Notes: a model not told the origin generated them from the letters alone. A stretch of DNA of 64,000 nucleotides from Malachius bipustulatus (GCA_910589415.1 OU342636.1:38331735-38395734), one strand, 5' to 3'; shown: positions 47,331 through 61,221, counted from the first letter of the stretch. A program made the numbers and translations.

Positions 47331-49089
47331 TTGTTTCAGATCATCCAATTCAGACGCAGTTAGCTGAATTAATTAATTCAGTTAATAACAACGAACGTTC
47401 GACATTGAATCGAAAAATACTGCCTTTTTATTTTGCTCGTCTAGACAGACCGAGGATTAATTTACCCTCATAATACCCAAAGTGATGGCGGTGGCACTTT
47501 TTCTTATCACTTTCCCTAACAATTTTCTGTGACTACGCAATCAAGTTACTATATAACGAATCGTTAAATCGGGTTGTTAGACGACCACTTCCAGAAAATT
47601 ATTCAATTTTTGTTTGAATAATTTCCAGTAAAAGGCACATTAAATCGAACCGTTACCGTTACTCGTAAACTGGTAGGTAGGTACCGAGAGAGCGGTCCGA
47701 ACAGTGAGAATTCGTAAACCGGCTCATAAAAAATCATTACCCTCCTTAGGGTAGGTAAATGTAGATTCAACTGGGTTAATGTCAAACAGCTCTTACAGCG
47801 TCGGACTTGCTGGAAAATGGGAAATTTCTTCCCCTGCGATATGTTTTCAAGGAGTCTCCTCTAAATGCTGTTCTTTTTTTTTATTTCTCTGTCTTTAATT
47901 ATGCAACTAGTATTTATACTTAATTATTCACTATAATAACACTCTAGTATCAAAATTGAAATTTGACAGGGCAAACCTTGGAACCCCCAAATAATATGAC
48001 CTATTGAAAATGGGCCGGACCCGAGATTTTTAAGACTTTTTTTGTTCAGGGCCGTACTTTTTTTTGCATTGCAACGTCCCACCTAAAGGATTTTTTCTCG
48101 GTAACGGTACATCGCAGAGAGATCCTGTTTGCTCAATTACTTAAGGAAAGCATAGACGTACAAACTTTGTAGAGATCGTTTTTCGAAAAAAAAACTCATC
48201 TATCATTTTTCGCCCTTCACTTATCATTTTTTGCAGGATTTCGATTATTTTCTTGACCGATCGAAAAAATAACAAAACAGCGCGATAGAGACGTTCATTA
48301 CCTAGAAAAAAGGTAGATATAGTTTTTTACCTTAAACGTTGGAAAAACTGTCAAAATTGGGAAAAAATTCGGAAGGCATTTCGACTGTTTTCCACGTCCC
48401 CCATTTATATCTTCCTGTATTTTTTACATCGTGAATTTTTTTTAATTTTTTTTTATTCAATTCAAATATTGGCTTCAATTAGTCTCGCGTATGTTGGCAC
48501 TTTTATTAAAAAAATTCTGAAAAAAAAATCTTCGTATTATTTAATTTTGACGGTTCATTGCTTGTGTTGCATAGTTTCCAAATTTCAGATTCATAGATCC
48601 AATTGTACTTTTTCTAATAGGCGCTTTAAAACAATCACCCCGTATATACGTTAATTAGTAAATTTTATCACAAGTAATCATCTCTCCGTGCAGGACTTTT
48701 AGGTCCACTCAATTTCAACTTTCCTGAGTACTTCAAAGATTATAATTCTACTTCCAATTAACCATCCAGGAAAAGCGTCGTTTAATGATTAACTCTCCTG
48801 TGGGTAGAACTGTAGAACGCGACCTGTTGCTAATGATGTTCACACTCCCTTTGATGTCCTGCACGACAGTAGAGGTTTGAGTATTCTAAATTACTTGTTA
48901 TCGTGTTAGTTTGTCGTGAAGATTGTAACGTATAATAATACTTTAAAGCTAAAAAATTAAGACTCCCTGGCAATTTCCTATTTTCTATCCAGAAATATCC
49001 GAGATAGGCATATTTCTTTATTTAAATCGAAGAATTGTACAAGCAACATCATCTCTTGTTAAATAGACCTACTAGTAGTATTTGCTAGT
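47331..49089. other. Mostly non-repetitive, no gene seen
   Basis: Contains a copy of the 42980-43110 dispersed repeat at 47965-48125. The remainder is ordinary-complexity AT-rich DNA, with somewhat GC-richer stretches at 47390-47800 and 48690-48900. Confidence 0.5.
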
Positions 49090-51080
49090 TCTGGAATGGC
49101 AACCCATAACAGAGAAGTCTAAAGAATCGCCAAAATCTGCAAAATGCAAACCAGAAATATACCGAGATTCGTAATTTTTCTTATTTTGCTGCAATATTCA
49201 TACCAGATTTTTCTCAATGCGGTCTTGAATGGTAACCCAGAACAGAGAAGTCTAAAGAATCTCCCAAATCTGAAAAATGTAAGCCAGAAAAAAAACAAGA
49301 ATCGTAATTTTTCTTATTCTGCTGCAATATTCATACCAGATTCTTCTCTATGCGTTCTAGAATAGCATTGCAGAAGAGAGAAGTCTAAAGAATCACAAAA
49401 ATCTGCAAAATGCAAACCAGAAATAAAACACGATTCGTAATTTTTCTTATTTTGCTGCAATATTTATACCAGATTTTTCTCAATGCGGTCTGGAATGGCA
49501 ACCCAGAACAGAGAAGTCTAAAGAATCTCCCAAATCTGAAAAATGTAAGCCAGAAAAAAAACAAGAATCGTAATTTTCCTTATTCTGCTGCAATATTCAT
49601 ACCAGATTCTTCTCTTTGCGTTCTAGAATGGCAATTCAGAAGAGAGAAGTCTAAAGAATCACCAAAATCTGCAAAATGCAAACCAGAAATAAAACACGAT
49701 TCGTAATTTTTCTTATTTTGCTGCAATATTCATACCAGATTTTTCTCAATGCGGTCTGGAATGGCAACCCGGAACAGAGAAGTCTAAAGAATCTCCCAAA
49801 TCTGAAAAATGTAAGCATGAAAAAAAACAAGAATCGTAAATTTTCTTATTCTGCTGCAATATTCATACCAGATTCTTCTCTATGCGTTCTAGAATAGCAA
49901 TGCAGAAGAGAGAAGTCTAAAGAATCACAAAAATCTGCAAAATGCAAACCAGAAATAAAACACGATTCGTAATTTTTCTTATTTTGCTGCAATATTCATA
50001 CCAGATTTTTCTCAATGCGGTCTGGAATGGCAACCCAGAACAGAGAAGTCTAAAGAATCTCCCAAATCTGAAAAATGTAAGCCAGAAAAAAAACAAGAAT
50101 CGTAATTTTTCTTATTCTGCTGCAATATTCATACCAGATTCTTCTCTATGCGTTCTAGAATAGCAATGCAGAAGAGAGAAGTCTAAAGAATCACAAAAAT
50201 CTGCAAAATGCAAACCAGAAATAAAACACGATTCGTAATTTTTCTTATTTTGCTGCAATATTCATACCAGATTTCTCTCAATGCGGTCTGGAATGGCAAC
50301 CCAGAACAGAGAAGTCTAAAGAATCTCCCAAATCTGAAAAATGTAAACCAGAAATATACCGAGATTGGTAATTTTTCTTATTTTGCTGCAATATTCATAC
50401 CAGATTTCTCTCAATGCGGTCTGGAATGGCAACCCAGAACAGAGAAGTCTAAAGAATCTCCCAAATCTGAAAATTGTAAGCCAGAAAAAAAACAAGAATC
50501 GTAATTTTTCTTATTCTGCTGCAACATTCATACCAGATTCTTCTCTATGCGTTCTAGAATGGCAATGCAGAAGAGAGAAGTCTAAAGAATCACCAAAATC
50601 TGCAAAATGCAAACCAGAAATAAAACACGATTAGTAATTTTTCTTATTTTGCTGCAATATTCATACCAGATTTCTCTCAATGCGGTCTGGAATGGCAACC
50701 CAGAACAGAGAAGTCTAAAGAATCTCCCAAATCTGAAAATTGTAAGCCAGAAAAAAAACAAGAATCGTAATTTTTCTTATTCTGCTGCAACATTCATACC
50801 AGATTCTTCTCTATGCGTTCTAGAATGGCAATGCAGAAGAGAGAAGTCTAAAGAATCACCAAAATCTGCAAAATGCAAACCAGAAATAAAACACGATTAG
50901 TAATTTTTCTTATTTTGCTGCAATATTCATACCAGATTTTTCTCAATGCGGTCTGGAATGGCAACCCAGAACAGAGAAGTCTAAAGAATCGCCCAAATCT
51001 GCAAAATGCAAACCAGAAATATACCAAGATTCGTATTTTTTCATATTTGCTACAATATTCATAGCAGATTCATCTCTATG
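49090..51080. repeat. Satellite array of alternating 133-bp monomers (266-bp dimer)
   Basis: The phrase AAATGCAAACCAGAAATA recurs at 266-bp steps (49144, 49410, 49676, 49942, 50208), then after 133 bp (50341), then again at 266-bp steps (50607, 50873). Two monomer types alternate. One has GGTCTGGAATGGCAACCCAG with a polyA-type CAGAAAAAAAAC, and the other has GTTCTAGAATAGCAATGCAG with GAAATAAAACACG. The open frames inside are a by-product. Confidence 0.95.
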
Positions 51081-52825
51081 CAATTTAGCAAGCGTATAAA
51101 CTGCGAAATACACACATGAGTAGAGAACATATCCAACCTATAACCGGAAAGTAGTAAAAGACCTTATCTTCAATATCCTCCCCGAACTAGTCATCAAACT
51201 GGGTAAACTGACTTTTGGATTTGCTCTATAAACTCTCAAAACCTATCTAAGATTGCGTTACGAGAAGGCAGCGTTTCTGTTCCGAGACGGCTTCGTCAGT
51301 GTATCTTAGAATGCAGATCATCAGAGGCTACAGTCGAGTTTTTCGCTCAGCAGGATCCATGTCTGACTCTGTACTGACGGAATTTGCTTTAAAATAAATT
51401 AAATTTTGAAACAATTAATGAACGTTTCTTCTAATGATAGTTCATTCAGTTGTGAAAAGGATCCCAGTAAAAGAAAAACAAGTCTAGGCTAAGTCATCTC
51501 CTTAGTCTAGGCGAATAGCTGGGTGATCGAGTCAACTCCTCAATCTTGGTTTCAGGAATGGAATAAAACCGACAAGTCAGCTCCTTGTTAATGGCTAAAG
51601 ACTCATTTGTATTTTTCGCTCAACGCACAAAAGAAAAAGAAAAGAAGAAACGTCTAGGAATTGTTAGGTCAGCTCCTTAACTAGAAGATGGGTGTATTTA
51701 TATACTTACCTAATTATCTTTTTATCTTTTCTTGTGCCTGTATCTTTTAAAATAAAAGCACAACAGCTTCTTATAATTTACCTTAACCAAATGTGAGTTT
51801 GAAATAAAAAAAAACAACAAGTGTTTCGAGAAACTACGTGTCGAAATAACCTTTTGAGACACCACAAACCGCAACTAAATTAAGGCCAACCTCCAGTATC
51901 CAGTTTACAAGATTTGAGTTTGTTTGTAACAGAGACGAATAAATGTACCGTAATGTACCTAATTTTCGTTCTGAAGACTTTGAAAATGCAATGAAAATTT
52001 AAAGAGGGCACTGAAACTTTAAAGGGGGCGCTGAAATTTTAAACAAGTTTGTCTGGTTTTATTTGGGTCAGCTAATGAACCGGAAGAACTTGGTTGCGGT
52101 TTTGCATGAAGGAAAATTTACAGAGCGCCGGAGTATCTGGATTTTCTCATTTATCCTTCGTTTATAATTGATCGAATTACTTCATAATTGTGTAACCTCC
52201 GGGAATACAAGGAGGAGAGGAGAAGAGTATTTGCTGTTTCATTTGTACCTACCTATTTAGATATACTTTACGATGTGATCGCCCCAATAAGAAATCGTGT
52301 TTTTCCTACGGGAATATCTTGAGATGATGATGTTTCCAGATCAAAACATACTGAATGAGATGAGATGAAAATGAAACGTAAACAAACAATAATAAAATAA
52401 AACATCTGTAGGCACGTTGCAGGCAAACGATATTAAAAATGGTTTAGCGTCTCAATTGTCAACAAAATGGACGGGATCCTCCCGAAATAACTTCACGCGG
52501 GACAATTCTGCCGGGTAATTTATTACTTTAAATAAACTCCGCCGGTTCAGATTTACGTTAGTCCCGGTTGGAAATATGTGATCCACTTTTCAGTGCTTGT
52601 AAAATATTTATAAAATCCTTTCGCTCGGAATTTCTTTTATTTATAAGATCAATTCCTTTTCACACACACACATACACTCGGACACACCGATCTAATAAAA
52701 TAGACCATCTTGGTCAACAAAAATGTTACAAGCAAACGCTCTAGAATCGCGTCCTATTTTTATTTTTTAATACGAAGAAATAATTCTTTTTTTTTTTTTT
52801 GCTTGGATGGTAACCACGCATTTTA
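51081..52825. other. Non-repetitive, no gene seen
   Basis: Ordinary-complexity sequence. Words such as TAGTCTAGGC/TCTAGG recur near 51480-51660 with TCAGCTCCTT repeats (about 51533, 51567 and 51630). The part 52430-52620 is GC-richer. Confidence 0.5.
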
Positions 52826-52826
52826 T

Positions 52827-52873
<47 letters not shown>
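52826..52873. repeat. (GA)n microsatellite
   Basis: Nearly pure GA dinucleotide tract of about 48 bp. Confidence 0.95.
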
Positions 52874-52875
<2 letters not shown>

Positions 52876-53044
52876 ATTCGTTCAGCAAAAATTATAGTTA
52901 GTGCAGAAGAAATAAATCTTCTCTTTTCTTTGTTGTTATTCGCGTCAGAGTTCTTTTGATTCCTTCATATAATTTTTTTTACTATATTTTATATCAACAG
53001 AGGGTAAAATATACGACCAGTATAGATCAGTTTGAAAAAACAAC

Positions 53045-53330
53045 ACCTTTTTCAGATGAAGTACGATTCACGATACGATTAATTGTTTCGAATGGTATTA
53101 ACACGATTTAGGAGGGTATCTGACGACTCTTCACTGACAAACGATACGACTGCGAAGCTCGAATGCGACACTTGCGACAGGTTCGCTCGACGACTTCGAC
53201 GGACCGTAGTGGCTCCTCTCTTCCTTTCTCACTTCTATCTTTGCATGTGCGGGTAAATGAAAGGAAGGGGTAGGTTCTTCGAACCACAAATTTTGCGAAG
53301 ATCGTTCATCGAGATTACGCTATCAATTTC
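53045..53330. repeat. Dispersed diverged repeat, copy 2
   Basis: Partner of 39790-40115, with the same order of shared words. Confidence 0.6.
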
Positions 53331-53389
53331 TAACGACTAAATAAATCAATTATAAGGTAAAGGAACATCCAGTTTAACGACAAAGTTTT

Positions 53390-54690
53390 GTCAATATACA
53401 TTTTTTTCATGGTCCGGACAGCTCGTAAATTCGAGCTTTTTGAAGAATTGTCAAAGCACACTTGAAAAAATGGTTTTTCAAGGTCGTGTTTTTTGAAAAT
53501 GTCCAGTGTGAGATGGTCCGGTTAGCTCAATTTTTTTTTTACTTTCCTGTTCGATTTTTTTCTCTTTTCTACAAAGGTGCAGTTTGAAAGTTCCTATCAG
53601 TTCGATTTTTTTCTAAGGTCCGATCAGCTCAAAAATTCGAGCTTTTTTCAAACCTTATCAAACCGGATCTTACGAAAAAATCGAACCGGTTTTTCTAAAA
53701 AAAATTGAGCTGACCGGACTTTGTAAAAAAAATTAGAATTGACCTGATTTTTCAAAAAAAAAAAAGAATTTATAGCTGACCGTACTTTGTAAAAAAAAAC
53801 GAGCTGAGCCGATTTTGCAAAAACGCACTTGGACTGACCATAGAATTTGTAAAAAAAATCGAACTGACCAGATTTTCCAAAAAATTAATTTAGAGCTGAC
53901 CGTACTTTGTAAAAAAAACGAGCTGAGCCGATTTTGCAAAAACGAATTTGGAGCTGACCAGAATTTGTAAAAAAATTATTTAGAATGATCGAAACTTGCA
54001 AAAATCGCATTTCCGAGCTGACTAGACCTTTTCAAAAAAAAAAAAAAAAAACGAACTAACCAGTTGCAAAAACGAACTTAGAGCTGACCAGAATTTGTCC
54101 AAAAAAGATCGAACTGACCGGATTTTCAAAAAAGCCAATTTGAAGCTGGCCAGACTTTGTAAAAAAAAAATCGAACTGACCGGATTTTCCAAAAATTAAA
54201 TTTTCAAACTGACGGGACCTTGTAGGAAAATATCCAGCTGATTTAGCAAAAAAACAAATTTGGAGCTGAGCCGATTTTGCAAAAACGAATTTGGAGCTGA
54301 CCAGAATTTGAGAAAAAAAATATTTAGAATGATCGAAACTTGCAAAAATCGCATTTCCGAGCTGACTAGACCTTTTCAAAAAAAAAAAAACGAACTAACC
54401 AGTTGCAAAAACGAACTCCAAAAAATCGAACTGATCGGATTAAAAAAAAAAAACAATTTGAAGCTGACCAGACTTTGTAAAAAAAAACCGACCTGACCAG
54501 ACTTTGCAGAAAACGAATTTTATTGCTAATCGAGCTGACCGGATTTTCCAAAAAATTAATTTCCGAGCTAACGCGACCTTGTAGAAAAATATCCAGCTGA
54601 TTTAGCAAAAAAACAAATTTGGAGCTGACCGGACTTTGCAAAAAAAAACAAAAACAAAATCGAGCTGACGGACTTTGTCTCCTGTAGAAT
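53390..54690. repeat. Minisatellite built from GAGCTGACCGGA and A-runs
   Basis: About 25-30 copies of a unit of roughly 40 bp: (G/A)A(G/A)CTGACC(G/A)GA(C/T)TTTG(T/C)AAAAAAA. Larger blocks are duplicated: 53929-54050 and 54275-54410 are nearly the same. Unit length varies through the A-runs. Confidence 0.9.
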
Positions 54691-56430
54691 TTCCACTTTA
54701 CAAACTTTTCAATCCACGAGCCGCTACTGCAAGTAATGTCAAACGCCCAGGCAGCAGAGGCAGGCGCGTCGTCGCAACGTGATTTTTTGGTCATCCCCGA
54801 CGTCATTAATGAGGTACAAATGACGGTAGAAAGACGTGATTATGTCATAACGAGCGTACGTAAATCGTCATTAGAATTTATTACCCAAATACGTTTTTAA
54901 GCCCGATGAGAAATTGAGACAGAAGCTCTTGTACAAAAGTTTGTCTCAAAAATGACCAAAAAACGACGTTAGAGCGACGTCATAAACATCACGTATAAAT
55001 CACGTCGTCTGACAGATGACGACAATTAATAATCACGTGATCTCTGCTCTTTGGGTGAGTATAAAATATATTACTAGAGTGGTCTGTGTGGACCGGTTTC
55101 GGGTAGTTAACCCATCATCAGGACAGTTGTCAACTTACAGAGTCTACAAGCTCGGGTTGTAACAACATTAAGACAATATTAAGAGCATATACGTGAAGAA
55201 AATCAATCTGAGAAGTGATAAGCTCAAATTATGTTAGAAATTTTTTTCTACATCAAAAACACAAAGCGATAACAAAAATATTAGAAAATAGTTTGTTAAA
55301 ACCCTGTTCCAAAGTGGACAAGTTGAAAATTTAGGGGTGAGACAGATAGGAAAGCGAGTTAGTATCGTCATCCAGTTTTGAGCCATCTTCGAAATTTCAC
55401 ATGTCTTAGCTCCTCGGGAAGTTATCTTAAAATCCATTCCAAGATTTTGACCGCAGACGGAAAGACAGGTAAGAAAGCGATTTTATAAAAACGTATATTT
55501 TAGAGATTTTTATTAAATTTTCCTGAATGTATAAACAATGTATCGTGTAAGCAAACGGAAAGCTAATTTAGGCCAGCCTTAGGAAAAAATAATAACTCAG
55601 TTTTCTGGTTACACGATATAGGCCGAACTTTATTAAATATTTTAGCATATACCTAGCGAGGGTGCTTGGAGAAAATATTACCTTGACGTAATGTACATCA
55701 TGCCTAACACTAAAAAGACATTTTATAACCAGAACTTTATACATATCTGAAATCAAACTCGAGATAAACAAAGAACAAAAAATGTTTATTTAAAAAAAAA
55801 GAAAACTATGGAAATAAAAGGTGGATATATATAATTTAGGTAAAACGTTCCCGAATTCAATTTGGAAAAATAATATCGTTCCTAGTCTCCTGCAAAACAG
55901 ATAAAGATAATGCATATTTTATTCTCCCCCCGGATTAAAGGCCGTCCATTGTTTACCCTGGCGGCATACCTGTGACGTTAAAAGGGAAAATATTATCCTT
56001 CGGCGACATGTGTTGCAGGAATATCTAACATGACGATATTGTGTAAATGGAATTCTTAAACCGACGTCGAGTATCCGGTTGAAGCGACGTGTCTTTTAAA
56101 GTGATAAGTGTCCTTATCCTCATGTAGAGAGCCCTGCCTGCAATAACGGTATGAGAGGGAAATTGTTTTACCATGTTATAGTAAAATGTGTCACGGTTTA
56201 TTTCTTTGAGGGATAAAAAGTCTTCAATAATAAATTTCCCAAGCCTCATGAATTCTTATGAGTCTACTTGAAAATACTTGAGATTGTAAGGGGCTTGTTT
56301 TCCTTCCTTGTAAGTAAGTATCCCATGAAAAGTTGGAAATAAAATACCAAACATTAGAGGGATGGAATGTTAAAGGGTGGTATGAATTCCTATGAGCTAG
56401 AGTTTATTGAGTCAAACGATCCCAGTTGTT
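54691..56430. other. Non-repetitive, no gene seen
   Basis: Apart from the minus-strand hammerhead remnant at 55086-55125, I see no repeat or coding signal. The part 55910-56240 is GC-richer than its surroundings. Confidence 0.5.
55086..55125 (-). ncRNA. Hammerhead-like motif, weak stem I
   Basis: On the minus strand: CTGATGA (55121-55115). Stem II is GGGT/ACCC with loop TAACT, followed by GAAA. The two-base-pair stem III is AC/GT with loop CG, and the cleavage C is at 55091. Stem I is only TGT/ACA after one mismatch (C·C) beside the core. The motif lies in a sequence with AAGCTCGGGTTGTAACAAC downstream, like tails often seen with such retroelement remnants. Confidence 0.5.
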
Positions 56431-56439
56431 ATGAATTGA

Positions 56440-58590
56440 ATATTTGGTTACCGGACAGCCAAAATCAAACGCCGTGTATAAAATCGCATTTTAATAACAA
56501 AAGAAAGGATAACTTTTTCCAAAATAGGGCTTAGTTTAGGAAATATTTCCAAACATTCAAAACTAAGGCTGCTGTGAAAATATATTTTTTTCGTAACTGG
56601 ATTGTCAAAATTAAGGGTCATGTATAAAATGATATTTTGAGCATAAAAGAAGGAATAACTTTTTTCAAAATCGGGCCTCGTTTAAGAATTATTTCAAAAA
56701 ATGTAAAACTAAGGCTGTTAAAAAAATATTTTTTTGGTAACTGGACATTCAAAATTTAACACCATTTATAGAATCGTATTTTGAGCATAAAAGAAAGAAT
56801 AACTTTTGTCAAGATCAGGTCTCGTTTAGGAAATATTTCCAAAAAATCAAAAATAAGGCTGTTAAAAAAATATTTTTTTAGTAACTGGACAATATAAAAT
56901 CGTATTTTAAACATAAAAACATAAAAGAAAGAAATTTTTTCGAAATCAGGTCTCGTTTAGGAAATATTTCCAAAAATGTAAAACTAAGGCTGCTGTGAAA
57001 ATAATTTTTTTAGTAACTTGATAGTCAAAATTAAGGCTCATGTATAAAATGGTATTTTGAGGATAAAAGAGGGAATAACTTTTTTCAAAATCGGGCTTCG
57101 TTTAAGAATTATTTCAAAAAATGTAAAACTAAGGCTGTTAAAAATATTTTTTTTTGGTAACTGGACATTCACAATTTAACACCATTTATAGATTGGTATT
57201 TTAAGCATAAAAGAAGGAATAACTTTTTTCAAGATCAGGTCTCGTTTAGGAAATATTTCTAAAAATTCAAAACTAAGGCTGCTGTGAAAATATATTTTTT
57301 TCGTAACTGGATTGTCAAAATTAAGGCTCATGTATAAAATGGTATTTTGAGGATAAAAGAGAGAATAACTTTTTTCAAAATCCTGCTTCGTTTAAGAATT
57401 ATTTCAAAAAATGTAAAACTAAGGCTGTTAAAAATATATTTTTTTGGTACATTCAAAATTTAACACCATTTATAAAATCGTATTTTAAGCATAAAAGACC
57501 TAATAACTTTTTTTAAGATCAGGTCTCGTTTAGGAAATATTTCCAAAAATTTAAAAATAAGGCTGCTGTGAAAATAATTTTTTTAGTAACTTGATAGTCA
57601 AAATTAAGGGTCGTGTATAAAATGGTATTTTTAGCATAAAAGAGAGAATAACTTTTTTTAAAATCGGGCCTCGTTTAAGAATTATTTCAAAAAATGTAAA
57701 ACTAAAGGCTGTTAAAAAATACATTTTTTTGGTAACTGAACATTCAAAATTTAACACCATCAATTAAATCGTATTTTAAGCATAAAAGAATGAATGACGT
57801 TTTTCAAGATCAGGTCTCGTTTAGGAAATATTCCCAAAAATTTAAAAGTAAGGCTGCTGTGTAAATAATTTTTTTTTAATAACTGGATGGTCAAAATTAA
57901 GGGTCATGTATAAAATAGTATTTTAAACATAAAAAGGAGAATAACTTTTTTCAAGATCAGACCTTGTTTAGGAAATATTTCCAAAAATTCAAAAATAAGG
58001 CTGCTGTGAAAATAATCTTTTTCAGTAACTTGATAGTCAAAATTAAGGGTAATGTATAAAATGGTATTTTGAGCATAAAAGAGAGAATAACTTTTTTCAA
58101 AATCGGGCATCGTTTAAGATTTATTTCAAAAAATGTAAAACTAAGGCTGTTAAAAAATATATTTTTTTGGTAACTGGACATTTAAAATTTAACACCATTT
58201 ATAAAATCGTATTTTAAGCGTAAAAGAATGAATAACTTTTGTCAAGATCAGGTCTCGTTTAGGAAATATTTCCAAAAAATCAAAAATAAGGTTGCTGTGA
58301 AAGTATTTTTTTTCAGTAACTTGATAGTCAAAATTAAGGGTCATGTATAAAATGGTATTTTGAGCATAAAAAGAGAATAACTTTTTTCAAAATCGGGCCT
58401 CGTTTAAGAATTATTTCAAAAAAATGTAAAACTAAGGCTGCTGTAAAAAAGTTTTTTTTCTATAATTAGGCAGCCAAAATCGAACGCCATGTATAAAAAC
58501 GTGTTGTAAGCATAAAAGAGGGAATAACTTTTTTCAAGATTGGGCCTCGTTTGGGAAATATTTCCAAAAATCAAAAATGTAAAAGTTATT
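56440..58590. repeat. Satellite array of alternating monomers of about 143 bp
   Basis: GAATAACTTTTTTCAA recurs every 140-146 bp. Monomer type 1 has GTTTAAGAATTATTTCAAAA and ACTGGACATTCAAAATTTAA. Type 2 has GTTTAGGAAATATTTCC, GGCTGCTGTGAAAATA and TTGATAGTCAAAATTAAGG. They mostly alternate, giving dimers of about 285 bp. Homopolymer T and A runs vary. Confidence 0.92.
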
Positions 58591-61220
58591 GAATCAATCA
58601 GAAATTATTAAAACATTAATTAATGAGCATAATAATTACCAAACAGAACCGTAATTAATTAATTAATTGATGAAGGATGAGATGCAGTAGGTATTATGTA
58701 CTTCGATGAAGAAAATAAACAAGTCTGCGTTTAAGGAACGAATTTTTTATGTTAAAATTCGCGTAAAAAAGATTTTCTTGGCGTTAACTCAAAATATTTT
58801 ATGCTGCCAAATTGTTAATATTTTTCCGTTACAAATCTGCATTTTAAAGGTATAAAGACGCCACGAAACAAGTGACACAGTTAATTTTTCACTGTATCAA
58901 TCTATTTTGAAAAGACAACGAGTTTCCAACCTTACAATTACATATTACAGGCTATTTTAAAACCACGTTCAGCGACACTGTCACAGAAAGCCTTCCAACC
59001 GACTTGTCACACGCTTCCACGACCCGGAAAAACTCGAATGTCCCACACCTGATAAGACGACCATAAAAGTTTACGTCTCTCAGGTTCTCATAAAACACTT
59101 TATAACGAAATTTTCATTTTCCTCTTATCAGGAAACGGGAGACGAGGTTGATATTTCAGGGACTTTGCACATAAAATCACTCGACGTTAATATGCCCTAA
59201 CTGACGAGTGAAGACGACGCGATGTTAAATTAAATTCAAATTTCATTTTCGGCTTTCTTTCACTCATTTTTCAGAGGGTAATTAAAGCGGAATGAAATAC
59301 ATACACCTACTCGATCCGGCCTGACATTTATTATTTACCTCTGATGTTTATTTAAAGACTAAGACTGGAGGCTGGAGGCAATAAAATATGCGAAAGGCTG
59401 AAATTAATTAAATCGCAAAAAGACTGGTTAAAATGTTATAAAAAGCAACGGTAACGCTCATAGATCCTGAACTTTCGCGTGGAAGAAAACGTGTTCAAAA
59501 ATAAAATGACCAAAAATAAAACGACTAAAGACGAGGAAGTCAGAAGAGAAAAGTCCTAGAAAAATCTCAGTTAGAGAAGGTGCCCACGGATTAAGAATGC
59601 TAAGAAGTTTCTGCATTGGTGGGTGAAGAGCTGCCGAGTGAAGAAACTCAAAAAAAAAAAAATCTGCCTGAGTTTTTAGCAACCAGTAACCAGAGGAAAA
59701 AAACTCGTCTAGCGCATCTCTTGATGGCTGCTAGACTGATCTCAGAAACTCTGATGGCTGCTAGACTCTCTTGCTCCGTGGTCTCCAATACCCCATACCC
59801 CGTCCAGTCTAGCTTTTTGTTGCGATTCCCCAGTTCGGGTTTTTGCTCCGATGCAACCACCCTCATTCCTGCAGCCGTTCGTAAAACAGACTAATCCCCC
59901 TAAACCAGTGAATAAATAATAATACCCGTCTACATCGTAACCGATGCTTGTTGGACCGGGAGAGCGCAATTCTATGTAAAGCAGATTCGGTAATAGTCTG
60001 GTGCTCTCTACCGAATGCTAATGGGGAATTATTTATTTGAAAGCGGCTAAAAATTTGTTACTGCATTAAATTACTTAGTTATGCCTACTTGGATTTTTTT
60101 GATTAAAAACTCTCCTACGTAGGTATAGAAATCTCCTTGAATTGCGTGAAATAACTAAACATCTAAGGAGTCTGGTAACAACATCACCGGCAATAAAATA
60201 ACGCGAAAATAATGACTAAGATCACCTTCAACTCTTGAAAGTAATAAAAATAAGATTCCTGCAGACACAATTTTACTATAAATAACGATAACAAGTAAAG
60301 CAAAAACCCCCGTTGCATTAACGGCGTAAATAAATCAATGCATCTCCACGTTTTGCACGATTTGATTCCGAGCTTCGTGGCGTGTGTAATAGATCCTAGA
60401 AGCACACGCGATCCAAGGGGTCATAATCCTGACCGGATTTAGAGGTGACGAACGTTCAAGAAAACCCTCCTACCGTGCACGGTAGAGACAACCGGTAATT
60501 ACGCCTCCAAGAGGTTGGACAGGAGACCAACCGCATGTTTATTAGCTCGCTGGTTTTCCTTATAACTTAGTTTCCAGGAAATATTTTTTGGAGTACTTAC
60601 AGGATCTTTGGTAGAATATCTGCGTCTGCATTGAGTTACCTTCTACCTCGAGCCGACTCACAGACTGGAATCGTTTATTTGAACTAAGCAGTTTGTTTTT
60701 CCCAGTTTTAATTAGATATGCGATTTACTTTAAGGTGAAATATGATAAACCTTACAGGTGTAGATAGGAGCATCTCAAAATGGCCGATGTCGCGATTTTT
60801 ATAATTCGCACATTAATTAAAAGCGGATATTTGTTTTCTGCTACGTAGCGTAAATAATGTAGATATAACTCGGGCTTGTTAAATAAAAGCATGATTTGTT
60901 AAGAGAAAAGGTATTTAGTAATTGAATAGATTAAGGTAAGATATCTCTATTTAATAGTCTCCTTCTTTTCTGCTTCGCGATTCTCGTAGGAGTCCTCCTC
61001 ATCCATCCGTTCCGGGTGTTCTCCCTCCCTGCATCTTTCTATTATGATGTTTTCAGCAAATATCTCTGAAACTCGATATTCTAGGTACGGTCGTTGAAAA
61101 ATAGAGGTCGCTAACTGTTCCAAACTGATTATTATTTCAAGACAAACGTAACGCCGATGAGTCGTTACAGCTGGATGCAGTGGCAGCTCGTGGATTGCGA
61201 AGTGTAGATTCTACAGAGGA
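58591..61220. other. Non-repetitive, no gene seen
   Basis: Ordinary-complexity DNA, GC-richer at 58960-59240 and 60400-60660. A 19-bp word (CTCTGATGGCTGCTAGACT, with near copies) is repeated at about 59720 and 59750. No coding or RNA gene was recognised. Confidence 0.45.
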
Positions 61221-61221
61221 C

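Noticed and set aside
49144..51064. Series of 73-98-codon plus-strand frames (MQTRNKTRFVIFLILLQ and similar)
   Set aside because: They lie in the 133-bp satellite. Neither 133 nor 266 is a multiple of three, so no frame can run through the array, and each stops within a unit.
49090..58590. CRISPR-like arrays
   Set aside because: Repeats are contiguous satellites without unique spacers, in a eukaryotic setting.
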